From contig NZ_JBGQOJ010000012.1 of NCBI RefSeq assembly GCF_052119585.1, positions 58,028 to 122,027 on the forward strand: a DNA stretch of 64,000 bases, written 5' to 3'. The first letter of the stretch is position 1; each line of letters begins with the position of its first letter. The position numbers and the translations under genes are program-made. The notes beneath the pieces are model-generated. The model saw only the letters and a list, made by a program, of their open reading frames with translations. It was not told the origin of the DNA and did not search any database. The DNA comes from JBGQOJ01 sp052119585 (GTDB taxonomy: Bacteria; Pseudomonadota; Alphaproteobacteria; Rhodobacterales; Rhodobacteraceae). Of the stretch, positions 55,701 to 63,655 are shown in pieces.

Positions 55701-58293
55701 CACCCGTGCGATTGATCTAGGCGGGCTGCCCGCCGGTGCTCAGGTGAACCTCAGCTTCGACTATGAAGATGATGGCGTAAGCAGCGGTGCCGTTGTTGCC
55801 GAGGTCTGGAACAGCGGCACGAATTCGTGGAACCAGATTGCCAATCTGTCGGCTAATGGCGACGGAAGCTACTCGTATTCCGCACCGCTGAGCGCCGATC
55901 AGATCGGGGCCTTGTCCGCGATCCGCTTCAGGGCAGCTTTCGACGGCTTCGGGTTTTTTGACAACCTTTATGTCGACAATATCCAGATCGACATCGACGC
56001 CCCCTCGGCGATGCCCACAACCGATCACACGGCATCCTTTGATGAGAACGGCGCAGCGGTTGCCATTGCTGCGGGCCCTGCGGTTGCGGATGCGGATGGC
56101 ACCACGATCATGGGCGCGACAGTTGTGCTGACGAATGCGCAGACCGACGATGTGCTGTCGGTAGCCGGGGATTTGCCCGCCGGGATCACGGCCAGCTTCG
56201 GTCCGGCAGTTGCGGGTGAAATCACCATGTATCTGGCAGGCCCGGCCTCATCCGCGGATATGCAGACCGCGATTGCACAGGTCAGGTTCGCCAACACCGG
56301 TGACAACCCCAACCCTCTGGGCTCCGGATCGCCGCGCCTGATCAACGTAACAGTCACCGATGGCGAGTCGGAAAGCACGATCGCCACCGCGACCGTGACT
56401 GTGAATGCCACCGATGATCCCGCCATTGCCAACAACGATACCGTCTATACCAACATAACCAGCGGCATTGACGTGCCCCTTTGGGCGCTGTTGGCGAATG
56501 ACAGCGATGCGGACGATGTGCTTTCGGTCGTCGGTGTCAAGAACCAAAGCGGTGTCAGCGCGGTGCTTGGCACCGAGGCTGTGACGGTCGCGGATGTGGC
56601 GGGAACCAACAACCGGTTCGACTATACCCTAGCCGGCGGCGACACCGCGCGCGTCACCATGGGTTTCGATACGAACGGCACGCTCAGCGGCAGTGGCAAC
56701 AACGATATTGTTGTTGGCAATGACGCGGGCAGTTCGATTGACGCGGGCGCCGGGAATGACATTGTTTTCGCCGGTGGCGGGAATGACGGGATTGTCTGGA
56801 ATGCCAACTTTTTCTCCACCGACGGTCGTGATTTTGTCGATGGGGGCGACGGGATTGATACCTTTACCGTCAATGGCAACTTTTCGTCCGAAACCTACCG
56901 GATCTATACAACGGCCACGGCGCTGGCGGCGGGGTTGACGGGGCTGAACCCGGCCACGGAGATCGTGATCACCCGCAACGGGGAGATCATTGCCGAGCTG
57001 GACAATATCGAGGAGATTGCCATCAACAGCGCGGGCGGCGGTGGCGACAGTGTGGCGGCGATCGGTGATTTCGGGACGACCTCGCTTGCGCTGAACACGA
57101 TCCACATCAACGGCAGTTCCGGCGACGACACGGTCGATATCTCTCGGTTGACGTCGGACCACCGGATTGTGTTCCTGTCGAATGGCGGGTCCGATACGAT
57201 CATCGGGAACTTGCGGCCACAGGATGTGATCCTGTTCCCCGAGGGCAGCGACCCGGCCAATACGGTGGTGATGATGGACGCGGATACGGGGCTGACGACG
57301 GCCACCAACGGCGCCAACACAGTCAGCTATGTGGCTGATGGCGCGGGGCCGCAGTTTACCGACACGGTCCTGGCGGAGGACGACGGGGATGACGACGTCG
57401 ACGGTGTGGTGATCACGACTGACGCTGCGGACCACGCCGCCTGCGATGACGACGATGCGACGGTGACCGCCAACAGCGGCCTTGTCGGCACGGGCGGCGC
57501 GGATGCGCTGACCGGCACCGATGCGGGCGAGACGATCGTTGCCCATGGCGGCGCAGACATGGTCTTTGCCGGAGGCGGCAACGACAATATCCTTGGCGGG
57601 GCCGGATCCGATATGCTGTATGGCGACGGCGGCGCGGACCGTATCTTTGGCGAGGCCGGTGACGACTTCATCACCGGCGGCGCGGGGGATGACACGGTGT
57701 TCGGCGGCGCGGGCGATGATCTGTTCGTGGCGGCATCGGGGGACGGCAACGACACCTACTACGGCGACGCCATGAACGGCGGTGCCGGCGTGGACACGCT
57801 GGATATGTCGGCGATCATGTCGGATATCACCGCAGATCTCGGCTCTGGTCTGCTGGATCATGGCAGCGTTTACGCGGCAGACAGCGGTCACGACACCCTT
57901 TGGGGGATCGAGAACATCGTGACCGGTGCCGGCAACGACATCATCACGGCGAATGCCGCGGTGAACGTGATCGACGGCGGCGACGGCGAGAACATCTTCC
58001 GGTTCAACGCGGCGGCGGATGCGGATGGCGATACGGTTGTCGGGTTCCAGCCCGGAGACAAGATCGACCTGAGCGGGATGGACGCGAACAATGACCTGTC
58101 CGGTCAGCAGACGTTCATGATGTCGACGACCGGGTCGCTGGGGGCCGTGGGCGAATTGCTGGTCTCGCACGAGACCCGCGAGGACGGAGAGTACACCGTC
58201 ATCGAGGGCAATGCGGGCGGCGACAGCAGCGCGGAGTTCAAGCTGAGCCTGAAGGGCACGCACACCCTGAGCGACACAGACTTCACTCTTTGA
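49735..58293 (+). CDS. Giant secreted animal-type haem peroxidase with RTX repeats (MopA-like)
   Basis: 2852 residues. The animal haem peroxidase domain spans roughly residues 400-1130, with an N-terminal part at 1-130 separated by an Ala-rich insert. Catalytic elements by comparison with myeloperoxidase: distal His433 with Asp432 (FFGQFFDHGLDL), Arg689 and Glu692 (GRGNENIALT), and proximal His811 (YRFGHSM). RTX calcium-binding nonapeptides occur at about 1168-1303, near 1470-1490 and at 2582-2667. Ig-like and cadherin-like segments lie between (DENSAAGTIVGL, SFDENGAAVAI). The C-terminus (LSLKGTHTLSDTDFTL) looks like an uncleaved type I secretion signal. Similar peroxidases oxidise Mn(II) (MopA) or generate superoxide in marine alphaproteobacteria. 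The secretion genes follow directly. Confidence 0.9.
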   Translation: MATSFTVNTDDLMFILRQIKIAEAHSGGLSLVEAIQNEYGLSASDTNLVPFGLRTVDGTYNNLAPGNENFGAADQPFPRMLDPLYVNDTDGDAIDFDGPGGQPAMVQGDYSQPGNVIDADPRTISNLIVDQTVNNPAAILAALQYAGVTGADATAALAAIQAAHAALQAAQLAAGAASPAALAALQATIDQETTEQANAQGIYDAAVAADIYAGPAGLAAASQAAAEDVAVAINAVGTAIFGSTVDQTDIDNADAAVAAAVAAVAAAQAVTTALAGLTGEAQALSAQNEMAALLTVLQTYADGLTLNEPVSASDELQQVVDAANTADFNASNAAALTATLQPLVDPGGAVAAALVGLDIANAELAAAQDALAAAQNAGTTVATADAALHETASGFGVEIGADGGLEIPNLSPDIGLSPSFNAWMTFFGQFFDHGLDLVTKANNGTVYIPLQPDDPLITHGPDGIPNSGDEVPPHLAFMAVTRAQIDATGNAENTTTPFVDQNQTYTSHPSHQVFLRQYMRADLGDGNGMVTLSTGHLFDGTTASGSLAGAVANWGEVKAQALTMLGITLGDFDIHSAPLLATDAYGELILGPNGYAQLVMMADGTHAADWLQEGNPDGSVTTAGAYTTGHAFLNDIAHHAGPGLYDSNGDHIPDTPQTADTDPGVADDHDPATYDDEMLNAHFITGDGRGNENIALTAVHSVFHSEHNRLVEVNKETILEAANAGDIAFLNEWLLIDVAAVPADLSTLVWDGERLFQAARFVTEMQYQHLVFEEFARRIQPAVDPFVFTHSPDVDAAIVAEFAHTVYRFGHSMLTETVDRVDNNLELLPDETDQATLVEAFLNPQMFLASGGTLEEVIGNIVRGATLDVANEMDEFVVPALQSNLLGLPLDLAAINIARGRENGIPSLNEARKQFYEDYGLADLKPYTSWLDFAQHIKNPASIINFIAAYGTHGLITGEATLEGKRAAATAIVTGVDQTLSDGRVIAALPAQDRSDFLNATGAYATVELGGMNNIDFWIGGLAEELNEFGGMLGSTFNLVFEFQMEQLQAGDRFYYLSRTQGTNLLNQLEPNTFTDLVMRNSALGDEYATHLNSALFVTADHIFELDRGIAQADYNPDDPSSLDPVHDDPFQQLIDPRVVRDYTGATTIDVGGVTHDVGGYLKYSGGEHVVLGGTEGNDSLLGDKGIDTLWGDGGNDYLNAGMESDSVFGGAGDDIIEDPFGDDVLRGDDGNDVISAGSGLDLIFAGEGNDYVILGQDDKQAAGDGGDDFILGGSGNDFILGGEGNDWIEGGQGFDVISGENSQLFFNSTIIGHDVAWGQANDQDYDLESGDDIALSGPGIQRFEGMFGYDWAAAKYDTAGVNFDFQIPIFTSIAADILKDRFDQVEAASGRNYDDNIQGDDRGHTNGGSSAPDSVPVALFTDHVLDAEGIDRIDGLRALLGGNTAEGGLVAMDAIFGTNSTTFQNGNILIGGGGSDVLRGRGGYDILDGDAWLNVRIKIVHDGVTYSAESLNTDATVAGEYSGLVFNTDANGNPDFGSPAFDGRSLNSLMLDGTINPGSLSIVREILQADPGGDIDTAAFQGNLAEYEIEGRVVAANGTVITEAADVDGDGFIKVRDMDTGAIGAVVDGVQLTSRGALTDDIDLLRNIEQLQFADQTIVIAGDNNLASGLVTIQDATPFNGLVTPVVGQVLTATLTNVFDLDGVAVDANGTPTGPYSFEWQTTAIGSNGGWSTIQTSLEYTVRSVDPGQVLRAVAVFKDTNGTTERIASAATDSPTATYSVDENSAAGTIVGLQIPFDADNGAQPINGQPPADVDPTTLYHEIDPANSAGGRFTVIQNGTDINGFPRYSLVVDQGGPALLNFEAPVHTPANQSFQFVDNQYDVIINSYSDTPANGGVLVAVRQFTVVLNDVTGEPVNIVPTLQLHTVDHLGAYIETFGSTSYTEDDIGDPVSFVWDENWVEVDPFNADIQINGGRLQFDAGTDGGEMITRAIDLGGLPAGAQVNLSFDYEDDGVSSGAVVAEVWNSGTNSWNQIANLSANGDGSYSYSAPLSADQIGALSAIRFRAAFDGFGFFDNLYVDNIQIDIDAPSAMPTTDHTASFDENGAAVAIAAGPAVADADGTTIMGATVVLTNAQTDDVLSVAGDLPAGITASFGPAVAGEITMYLAGPASSADMQTAIAQVRFANTGDNPNPLGSGSPRLINVTVTDGESESTIATATVTVNATDDPAIANNDTVYTNITSGIDVPLWALLANDSDADDVLSVVGVKNQSGVSAVLGTEAVTVADVAGTNNRFDYTLAGGDTARVTMGFDTNGTLSGSGNNDIVVGNDAGSSIDAGAGNDIVFAGGGNDGIVWNANFFSTDGRDFVDGGDGIDTFTVNGNFSSETYRIYTTATALAAGLTGLNPATEIVITRNGEIIAELDNIEEIAINSAGGGGDSVAAIGDFGTTSLALNTIHINGSSGDDTVDISRLTSDHRIVFLSNGGSDTIIGNLRPQDVILFPEGSDPANTVVMMDADTGLTTATNGANTVSYVADGAGPQFTDTVLAEDDGDDDVDGVVITTDAADHAACDDDDATVTANSGLVGTGGADALTGTDAGETIVAHGGADMVFAGGGNDNILGGAGSDMLYGDGGADRIFGEAGDDFITGGAGDDTVFGGAGDDLFVAASGDGNDTYYGDAMNGGAGVDTLDMSAIMSDITADLGSGLLDHGSVYAADSGHDTLWGIENIVTGAGNDIITANAAVNVIDGGDGENIFRFNAAADADGDTVVGFQPGDKIDLSGMDANNDLSGQQTFMMSTTGSLGAVGELLVSHETREDGEYTVIEGNAGGDSSAEFKLSLKGTHTLSDTDFTL
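50131..50910 (+). repeat. Alanine-rich low-complexity insert in the peroxidase
   Basis: About 260 codons (residues roughly 133-392) are extremely rich in Ala with regularly spaced Leu, Gln and Asp (for example AAIQAAHAALQAAQLAAG and AAVAAAVAAVAAAQAV). The stretch is predicted to be helical or coiled-coil. It splits the N-terminal arm of the haem peroxidase fold from the domain with the distal His. Confidence 0.75.
53236..53640 (+). repeat. First RTX nonapeptide array of the peroxidase
   Basis: Degenerate 27-bp units encode GGxGxDxUx motifs such as GGAGDDIIE, GDDGNDVIS, GGSGNDFIL and GGEGNDWIE, right after the peroxidase domain. They should form a calcium-binding beta-roll that folds outside the cell. 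Confidence 0.85.
57478..57735 (+). repeat. C-terminal RTX nonapeptide array of the peroxidase
   Basis: About eight units (GGGNDNILG, GGAGSDMLY, GDGGADRIF, GEAGDDFIT, GGAGDDTVF, GGAGDDLFV) precede the C-terminal secretion region, as in serralysin-type and haemolysin-type exported proteins. Confidence 0.88.
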
Positions 58294-58306
58294 TCCCGAC
58301 TTTGAC

Positions 58307-58326
58307 GGGGGCGGTTCGCCGCCCCC
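58307..58326 (+). terminator. Hairpin with UUCG loop between peroxidase and secretion genes
   Basis: GGGGGCGG and CCGCCCCC form a perfect 8-bp stem closed by TTCG, 13 bp after the peroxidase stop. ATTTTTAAA follows about 8 bp later, so it may be a partial terminator. The next gene is on the same strand 49 bp downstream, so it could lower expression of the secretion genes relative to their cargo. Confidence 0.65.
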
Positions 58327-58374
58327 GCACAGTGATTTTTAAACCAAAATATTTCAAGGTCAGGGGAAACGGTC

Positions 58375-60168
58375 ATGCGGTCCAAAGAACAGATGAGCGC
58401 CGACAAGCGGAAGAATGTGGAAAATCTGACAAAGGGGTTCCGCAGCATCTTTGTGTTTTTGTTCGGCATGTCCGGGGTCATCAACATTCTGGCGCTGACA
58501 GGGGCGTTCTACATGTTGCAGATCTATGACCGCGCCTTGGGTAGCGGCAGCATCCAGACGCTGCTGGCGCTGTCGGCGCTGGCCATCGGCCTGTATTTTT
58601 TCCAGGGCCTGTTCGACGTGCTGCGGTCGCAGATCCTTGTGCGGATCGGGGCGCGGCTGGACCGGCGGATCGCGCCGATGGCGCATCAGGTGGCGATTGA
58701 CATGCCGCGCTTCGGGTTTTCCACCGCAGAGTCGCTGGAGCGCGGGCGCGACGTGGATACGGTGCGGGGATTTCTGGGCAGTCAGGGGCCGGTGGCGCTG
58801 TTCGATCTGCCGTGGATGCCGATCTTTCTGGTGTTCGTCTATTCGCTGCATCCGCTGCTGGGGGCACTGACACTTGGCGGGGCCTTTGTGCTGACCCTGC
58901 TGACGCTGGCGACCGAACTGATGACGCGGCGGCTGAGCGCGGCCACGCATCAAGCGGCGATCACGCGCAACGCGATTGCGGATTCCAACGCGCGCAACGC
59001 GGATGTGCTAAAAGCGATGGGGTTCGCGCAACGCGCGGTGGCGCGGTTCAACGCGGCCAACGACGACCATCTGGAACTGCACACGCGGACCAATGACATC
59101 AGCGGCACGTTCGGGGCGCTGTCGCGGGTGCTGCGGATGATCCTGCAATCTGCGGTTCTGGGTCTGGGGGCCTATCTGACAATCCGCGGAGAGCTGTCGG
59201 CGGGGGCGATCATCGCGGCCTCTGTCGCCTCGGCGCGCGCCCTTGCGCCGATTGATCTGGCGATCGGCAACTGGAAACATGTCGTTGCGGCGCGCACGGC
59301 CTTCGGACGGCTGAAGGAAACCGTTGTCGCGCTGGCCTCGGCGGACGAGCCGATGGACCTGCCCGTGCCGCTGTCCTCGCTGAAGGTCGAGGGCATTACG
59401 GTGGCGGTGCCCGGATCGGGGCGCGTGTTGCTGAGCGATGTGGCGTTCGAGCTGCGCGCGGGTCAGGCGGTCGGGATCATCGGACCCTCTGGCGGCGGCA
59501 AGACAACGCTGGTGCGGGCGCTGACCGGAATCTGGCCGGTGCTGCGCGGCTCTGTCCGGCTGGACCACGCGGAACTGACGCAATGGGACGACGCGGCGCT
59601 GGGTCAATACGTCGGCTATCTGCCACAGGACGTGGCGCTGATGGATGCGACGATCGAAGAGAATATCTCGCGGTTCGCCGATACCCCCGACCCTGCGGCC
59701 GTCGTCGCGGCGGCCAGGGCTGCGGGGGTTCACGAGATGATCGTGCGGCTGCCCGACGGATATCGCACGCAGCTTGGGCCGCAGGGCACCGCGCTGTCGG
59801 GTGGCCAGCGCCAGCGTCTGGGACTTGCGCGCGCGCTTTATGGCGATCCGTTCGTGGTGGTTCTGGACGAGCCGAACTCGAACCTCGACGGCGAAGGCGA
59901 GGCGGCGCTGTCTGCGGCGATTACGGCGATCCGTGCACGGGGCGGGATTGCGGTTGTGATCGCGCATCGCCCCAGCGCGCTGGCGGCGGTCGATATGGTG
60001 GCGGTGATCCAGAATGGCCGGATGACGGCCTTTGGACCAAAAGACGAGATCATCGGACCAAAAGCGGTCGCGCCCCCTGCAACAGAGACGACAACACCGG
60101 CGCGCACGGCCCCGAAAACGGCGGCTGCGAAACCTGCGCTGCGCAACGTTGGAGGAGCGGCATCATGA
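58375..60168 (+). CDS. Type I secretion ABC transporter (PrtD/HlyB-like)
   Basis: 597-residue inner-membrane exporter with fused membrane and ATPase domains. Six helices lie in residues about 25-320. The ATPase has Walker A GPSGGGKTTL, signature LSGGQRQRLGLARAL, Walker B VVVLDEPNSNLD and the switch His in IAHRPSAL. There is no C39 peptidase-like N-terminal domain, so it is of the PrtD/AprD group that exports RTX proteins with uncleaved C-terminal signals. The start follows GGGGAAA. The C-terminal 40 residues are Ala/Pro/Thr-rich. Cargo is most likely the peroxidase upstream and perhaps the RTX protein downstream. The outer membrane TolC partner is not in the window. Confidence 0.93.
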   Translation: MRSKEQMSADKRKNVENLTKGFRSIFVFLFGMSGVINILALTGAFYMLQIYDRALGSGSIQTLLALSALAIGLYFFQGLFDVLRSQILVRIGARLDRRIAPMAHQVAIDMPRFGFSTAESLERGRDVDTVRGFLGSQGPVALFDLPWMPIFLVFVYSLHPLLGALTLGGAFVLTLLTLATELMTRRLSAATHQAAITRNAIADSNARNADVLKAMGFAQRAVARFNAANDDHLELHTRTNDISGTFGALSRVLRMILQSAVLGLGAYLTIRGELSAGAIIAASVASARALAPIDLAIGNWKHVVAARTAFGRLKETVVALASADEPMDLPVPLSSLKVEGITVAVPGSGRVLLSDVAFELRAGQAVGIIGPSGGGKTTLVRALTGIWPVLRGSVRLDHAELTQWDDAALGQYVGYLPQDVALMDATIEENISRFADTPDPAAVVAAARAAGVHEMIVRLPDGYRTQLGPQGTALSGGQRQRLGLARALYGDPFVVVLDEPNSNLDGEGEAALSAAITAIRARGGIAVVIAHRPSALAAVDMVAVIQNGRMTAFGPKDEIIGPKAVAPPATETTTPARTAPKTAAAKPALRNVGGAAS

Positions 60169-62117
60169 TCGAGATCAAAGGCACCAGAAGCCCGCAAAAA
60201 GATGCGGACCCCGCGCAAAAATATGTCCTGAAAAGTCAGGACGCCAAATCCCGCTCTCCCTATGCGATCGGGATCATGCTGACGGCGTTCGTGTTGTACC
60301 TGAAGTCGATGTTCCCTGACACCGCGACCCGGGCCTTTGTCGAGGACGAGGCGGCGCCGCAGATCCCGCAGGAGCCGGAACTGGCGCTGACCGGAGAGGA
60401 GGCCGTCCTGCCCGAAGAGACCGTCAGCGATGACGGCGGTGGCGCGGGTGCGGGCGGGGCCGCCGGGGGCGCGCCTTTGGCAACACCCGCCGCCCCGGCG
60501 CAGTCGTTCCGGTTCAGCGCGCCGAATGTGATCTCGCTGTTCGCGGATCGCGGTCAGGACGCGGTCAGGACACCGCCCAAGGGGTCTGTGCCGGACAATG
60601 GCGTCGAGGGCTGGACCCCCGGGGCAGAGACCCTGCCCGAGGAGACGGTGCAGATCCTTGTGCCCGGGAACACAGAACCGGCCGAAGAGGAGCAAGACCC
60701 GCCGCCCGCCGCAGGCGATGACGACGAGGCAGTCGTGCCGCCTCGTGCGAACCGCGCGCCCACCGTCGCGCGGCTGGTCTATCTGTCGGATGTGATCGGC
60801 TGCGCTGCGGTTCTGATCGCCCTGTCCGATTTTCTGGCCCATGCCGATGATGCGGATGGCGACCGTCTTTCGGTGCAGAATGTGACCGTCTCGTCGGGCA
60901 CGATTGCGGCGGTCGACGGCGGCTATCTGTATACGCCCGACCCCGATGTTCCGGGTCCGGTGCAGGTGCGCTATCAGGTCACCGATGGCAGCCTCGGCGT
61001 CGATCAGCGGGCGGAATTCTCAGTCGTGGCGCATCAGGTCGAGGGCAGCGATGGCGACGACAGGCTGCTTGGCACGCTCTGCGCCGACGAGATCGACGGG
61101 CGCGCCGGCGACGACCTGATCGACGGGCGCGGCGGCAACGACCACATCGCCGGTGGCGAAGGCCAGGACCACATCGTGGGCGGCGACGGCGACGACAGGC
61201 TGTATGGCGGCGCGGGGGATGACATTATCTTTGGCGGTGCCGGCCGGGATCATATCTTTGGCGGTGCCGGGGATGACCGGTTGCACGGCGACGCGGGCGA
61301 CGACATCCTGTTCGGAGAGGGCGGCGATGACGATATGCAGGGCGGCGCGGGTGCCGATATTCTGTTCGGCGGCGACGGTGCCGACAGGCTGTTTGGCGGC
61401 GACGGCGACGATGTGCTGGGCGACGGGGCGGGCGATGATGCCGTCTACGGCGGCGCGGGCGACGATGTGATCGTCGCGGCGATGGACGCCTCTGACGATG
61501 CCTGTGACGACATCTATGATGGTGGCGCGGGGCATGACACGCTGGATTATTCCGCCGCGCAGCACGCTCTGACGATTGATCTGGCGTCCGGCCATGCCAT
61601 GGGCGTCGAGATCGGCGAGGATACCATTTCCGGCTTTGAGACGGTCAAAGGCGGGTCCGGCGATGACTGCTTTATCGCGGGGCCAAATGATGCGCGTTTT
61701 ACCGGTGGCGCGGGCGACAATACCTTCCGGTTCGACGCCATGCATGACGACACGCACGGCAGCGCAGAGGGCAGCGCAGAGGGCGGGACCGGAGAGGCGC
61801 TGAGGGCATATCAGATCACCGACTTCGATGCGGGCGATGTGGTCCGCACCTCGAAATACAAGATCTTCGATGCCCCCGACGAGGCCTCGGCCGCGCTGTT
61901 CAATGCGGTCTACAACGAGACGGCGCAGGCCGGGCAAAGCGGCGCACGCGAGCAGATCCGCTATCGGTATGAACGGGGTGATGACGGCGACGACAGTGAC
62001 GCGAATGATATGTCATCGGGCCATACAATTGTCGAATATGACCATGATGATGTCAGCATGGCGACGATCATAACGCTGAACGGGCACCATATTCTGGTAT
62101 GGTCGGACATCGGATGA
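60165..62117 (+). CDS. RTX protein with N-terminal membrane segment, encoded within the secretion operon
   Basis: 650 residues starting at the ATG that overlaps the ABC gene stop (ATGA). Residues 1-30 are polar and basic, and 31-49 (SPYAIGIMLTAFVLYLKSM) form one probable membrane helix. A long acidic, Pro/Gly/Ala-rich linker runs to about 200, a cadherin-like segment covers about 205-285 (HADDADGDRLSVQNVTVSS), then a dense RTX array at about 293-435 and a C-terminal domain rich in Asp ending HHILVWSDIG. A typical type I cargo has no N-terminal membrane helix. Predicted topology is N-in with the RTX part in the periplasm. It could be an accessory or retention part of this secretion system. I know no characterised homologue. 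Confidence 0.82.
   Translation: MIEIKGTRSPQKDADPAQKYVLKSQDAKSRSPYAIGIMLTAFVLYLKSMFPDTATRAFVEDEAAPQIPQEPELALTGEEAVLPEETVSDDGGGAGAGGAAGGAPLATPAAPAQSFRFSAPNVISLFADRGQDAVRTPPKGSVPDNGVEGWTPGAETLPEETVQILVPGNTEPAEEEQDPPPAAGDDDEAVVPPRANRAPTVARLVYLSDVIGCAAVLIALSDFLAHADDADGDRLSVQNVTVSSGTIAAVDGGYLYTPDPDVPGPVQVRYQVTDGSLGVDQRAEFSVVAHQVEGSDGDDRLLGTLCADEIDGRAGDDLIDGRGGNDHIAGGEGQDHIVGGDGDDRLYGGAGDDIIFGGAGRDHIFGGAGDDRLHGDAGDDILFGEGGDDDMQGGAGADILFGGDGADRLFGGDGDDVLGDGAGDDAVYGGAGDDVIVAAMDASDDACDDIYDGGAGHDTLDYSAAQHALTIDLASGHAMGVEIGEDTISGFETVKGGSGDDCFIAGPNDARFTGGAGDNTFRFDAMHDDTHGSAEGSAEGGTGEALRAYQITDFDAGDVVRTSKYKIFDAPDEASAALFNAVYNETAQAGQSGAREQIRYRYERGDDGDDSDANDMSSGHTIVEYDHDDVSMATIITLNGHHILVWSDIG
61041..61470 (+). 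repeat. RTX nonapeptide array of the membrane-anchored RTX protein
   Basis: Around fifteen near-regular 27-bp units encode motifs such as GRAGDDLID, GRGGNDHIA, GGDGDDRLY, GGAGDDIIF and GDAGDDILF. They are tighter in consensus than those of the peroxidase and should bind calcium in a beta-roll. Confidence 0.9.
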
Positions 62118-62157
62118 CACCCGCGGCGGCGCAAGGCATTTATAAGGACCGGACAGG

Positions 62158-63495
62158 ATGACATCGAAAGCAAACCGGACAACCGGCACGGCACAGGGCA
62201 GCGACGCGTTCCGCATCGGGCCGCGGGTGATTGCGGGCTTTGTGCTCGGGCTTTTTTTGATCGGCGGCGTCGGGGGCTGGGCCGCGACCGCGAAACTATC
62301 GGGGGCGGTGATCTCGCCCGGGGTCGTGATCGTCGATCAGAACCTGAAGCAGGTCCAGCATCGTGACGGCGGCATCGTGTCCGAAATTGCGGTGAAAGAG
62401 GGGGATGTGGTGGCCGCCGGTCAGGTTCTGGTGCGTCTGGAAGACACGCAGACCCGCGCGGAACTGTCGATCGTGCGCGGCCAGATTGTCGAGCTGACGG
62501 CGCGAAAGGCGCGCCTGACGGCAGAGCGCGAGGACCTGCCGGAGATCGTCTTTCCCGCAGGATATACCGCCGCGACCCCCGAGGCGACGGCAGTCGCGGT
62601 GGCGGTGGCGAATGGCGAGCTGCGGTTGTTCAACGGTCAGCGGACCAGCCGCGAAAGCCAGAAGCAGCAACTGGAACTGGGCATTGTCCAGATCGGCGAG
62701 GAAATTGTCGGGCTGGACGGCCAGCGGTCTGCAAAGCGCGAGGAAATCGCGCTGGTTGAAACCGAATATGAAAAGACCCGGGATCTGGCGGCGCGCAAAC
62801 TGATCGAGACGACGCGGCTTTATACCATCGACCGCGAGCGGGTGCGGTTGCGGGGCGAGCTGGGCGAGATCGACGCGGCGGCGGCCCGTGCCGCAACCCG
62901 CGCCAGCGAGATCCGACTGCAGATCCTGTCGATCGACGAGACCGCCCGCACCGAGGCGCAGCGCGAGTTGAACCTGGTCGAAACGCGCATGTCGGAACTG
63001 AACGAGCGCGCCTTTGCCATTCAGGACCGCCTGTCGCGCACCGACATCCGCGCGCCGATCGCAGGCACGGTCAACGAGCTGAACATCCACACCGTGGGCG
63101 GCGTCATCTCTCCCGCCGAGGTGCTGGTGACGCTGGTTCCGACCAATTCCAGGCTGAAGGTAGAGATCCGTCTGGCCCCGGTCAGCATCGAACAGGTCAC
63201 CGAAGGCCAGTCCGCCCGCCTGCGCTTCTCGTCGTTCAATTCCCGCACAACGCCAGAGCTGACCGGCACCGTCGTTCACGTCTCTCCCGCCACATCAAAA
63301 GACCCGGGCACCGGAGAGCACTACTATCAGGCCCATGTCGAAATCAGCGCCGAAGAACTGGCAAAGCTGGACAACAGGACACTTCTGCCCGGCATGCCGG
63401 TCGAGGTCTTCGTGCAAACCGAAGAACGCACCGTCGTGTCCTATCTGGCCAAACCCTTGCTGGATCAATTCAACCGCGCCTTCCGCGAAAGATGA
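62158..63495 (+). CDS. Type I secretion membrane fusion protein (HlyD/PrtE family)
   Basis: 445-residue periplasmic adaptor linking the ABC exporter to TolC. The single N-terminal helix is at about 22-44 (VIAGFVLGLFLIGGVGGWAA). The biotinyl-lipoyl-like half-motif GGIVSEIAVKEGDVVAAGQVLVRLED is quoted in part from residues 63-88. Coiled-coil hairpin arms run from 95 to 285. The return half-motif with RAPIAGTVNELNIHTVGGV follows, then the beta-barrel and a C-terminal EERTVVSYLAKPLLDQFNRAF typical of the PrtE/LapC group. It is 40 bp after the RTX gene and completes the inner-membrane part of the secretion system. Confidence 0.94.
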   Translation: MTSKANRTTGTAQGSDAFRIGPRVIAGFVLGLFLIGGVGGWAATAKLSGAVISPGVVIVDQNLKQVQHRDGGIVSEIAVKEGDVVAAGQVLVRLEDTQTRAELSIVRGQIVELTARKARLTAEREDLPEIVFPAGYTAATPEATAVAVAVANGELRLFNGQRTSRESQKQQLELGIVQIGEEIVGLDGQRSAKREEIALVETEYEKTRDLAARKLIETTRLYTIDRERVRLRGELGEIDAAAARAATRASEIRLQILSIDETARTEAQRELNLVETRMSELNERAFAIQDRLSRTDIRAPIAGTVNELNIHTVGGVISPAEVLVTLVPTNSRLKVEIRLAPVSIEQVTEGQSARLRFSSFNSRTTPELTGTVVHVSPATSKDPGTGEHYYQAHVEISAEELAKLDNRTLLPGMPVEVFVQTEERTVVSYLAKPLLDQFNRAFRER

Positions 63496-63655
63496 CGCAA
63501 AAGGTGTTTTCCGGACGACCGCGATCCAAGAATTCATCACCAATTCAAATGTAGAGATTTCCACCCGGATCATGTATGGTCAAAGGCATTAAATGTCTTT
63601 TTTACAAGGTGTTCACATTTTTTCGGGGTGTTTCGAAGGGCCAGGGAGGCTTGAT

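Noticed and set aside
61041..61470. Regular 27-bp repeats that might suggest a CRISPR or tandem repeat array
   Set aside because: They are in frame, without unique spacers, and encode RTX nonapeptides.
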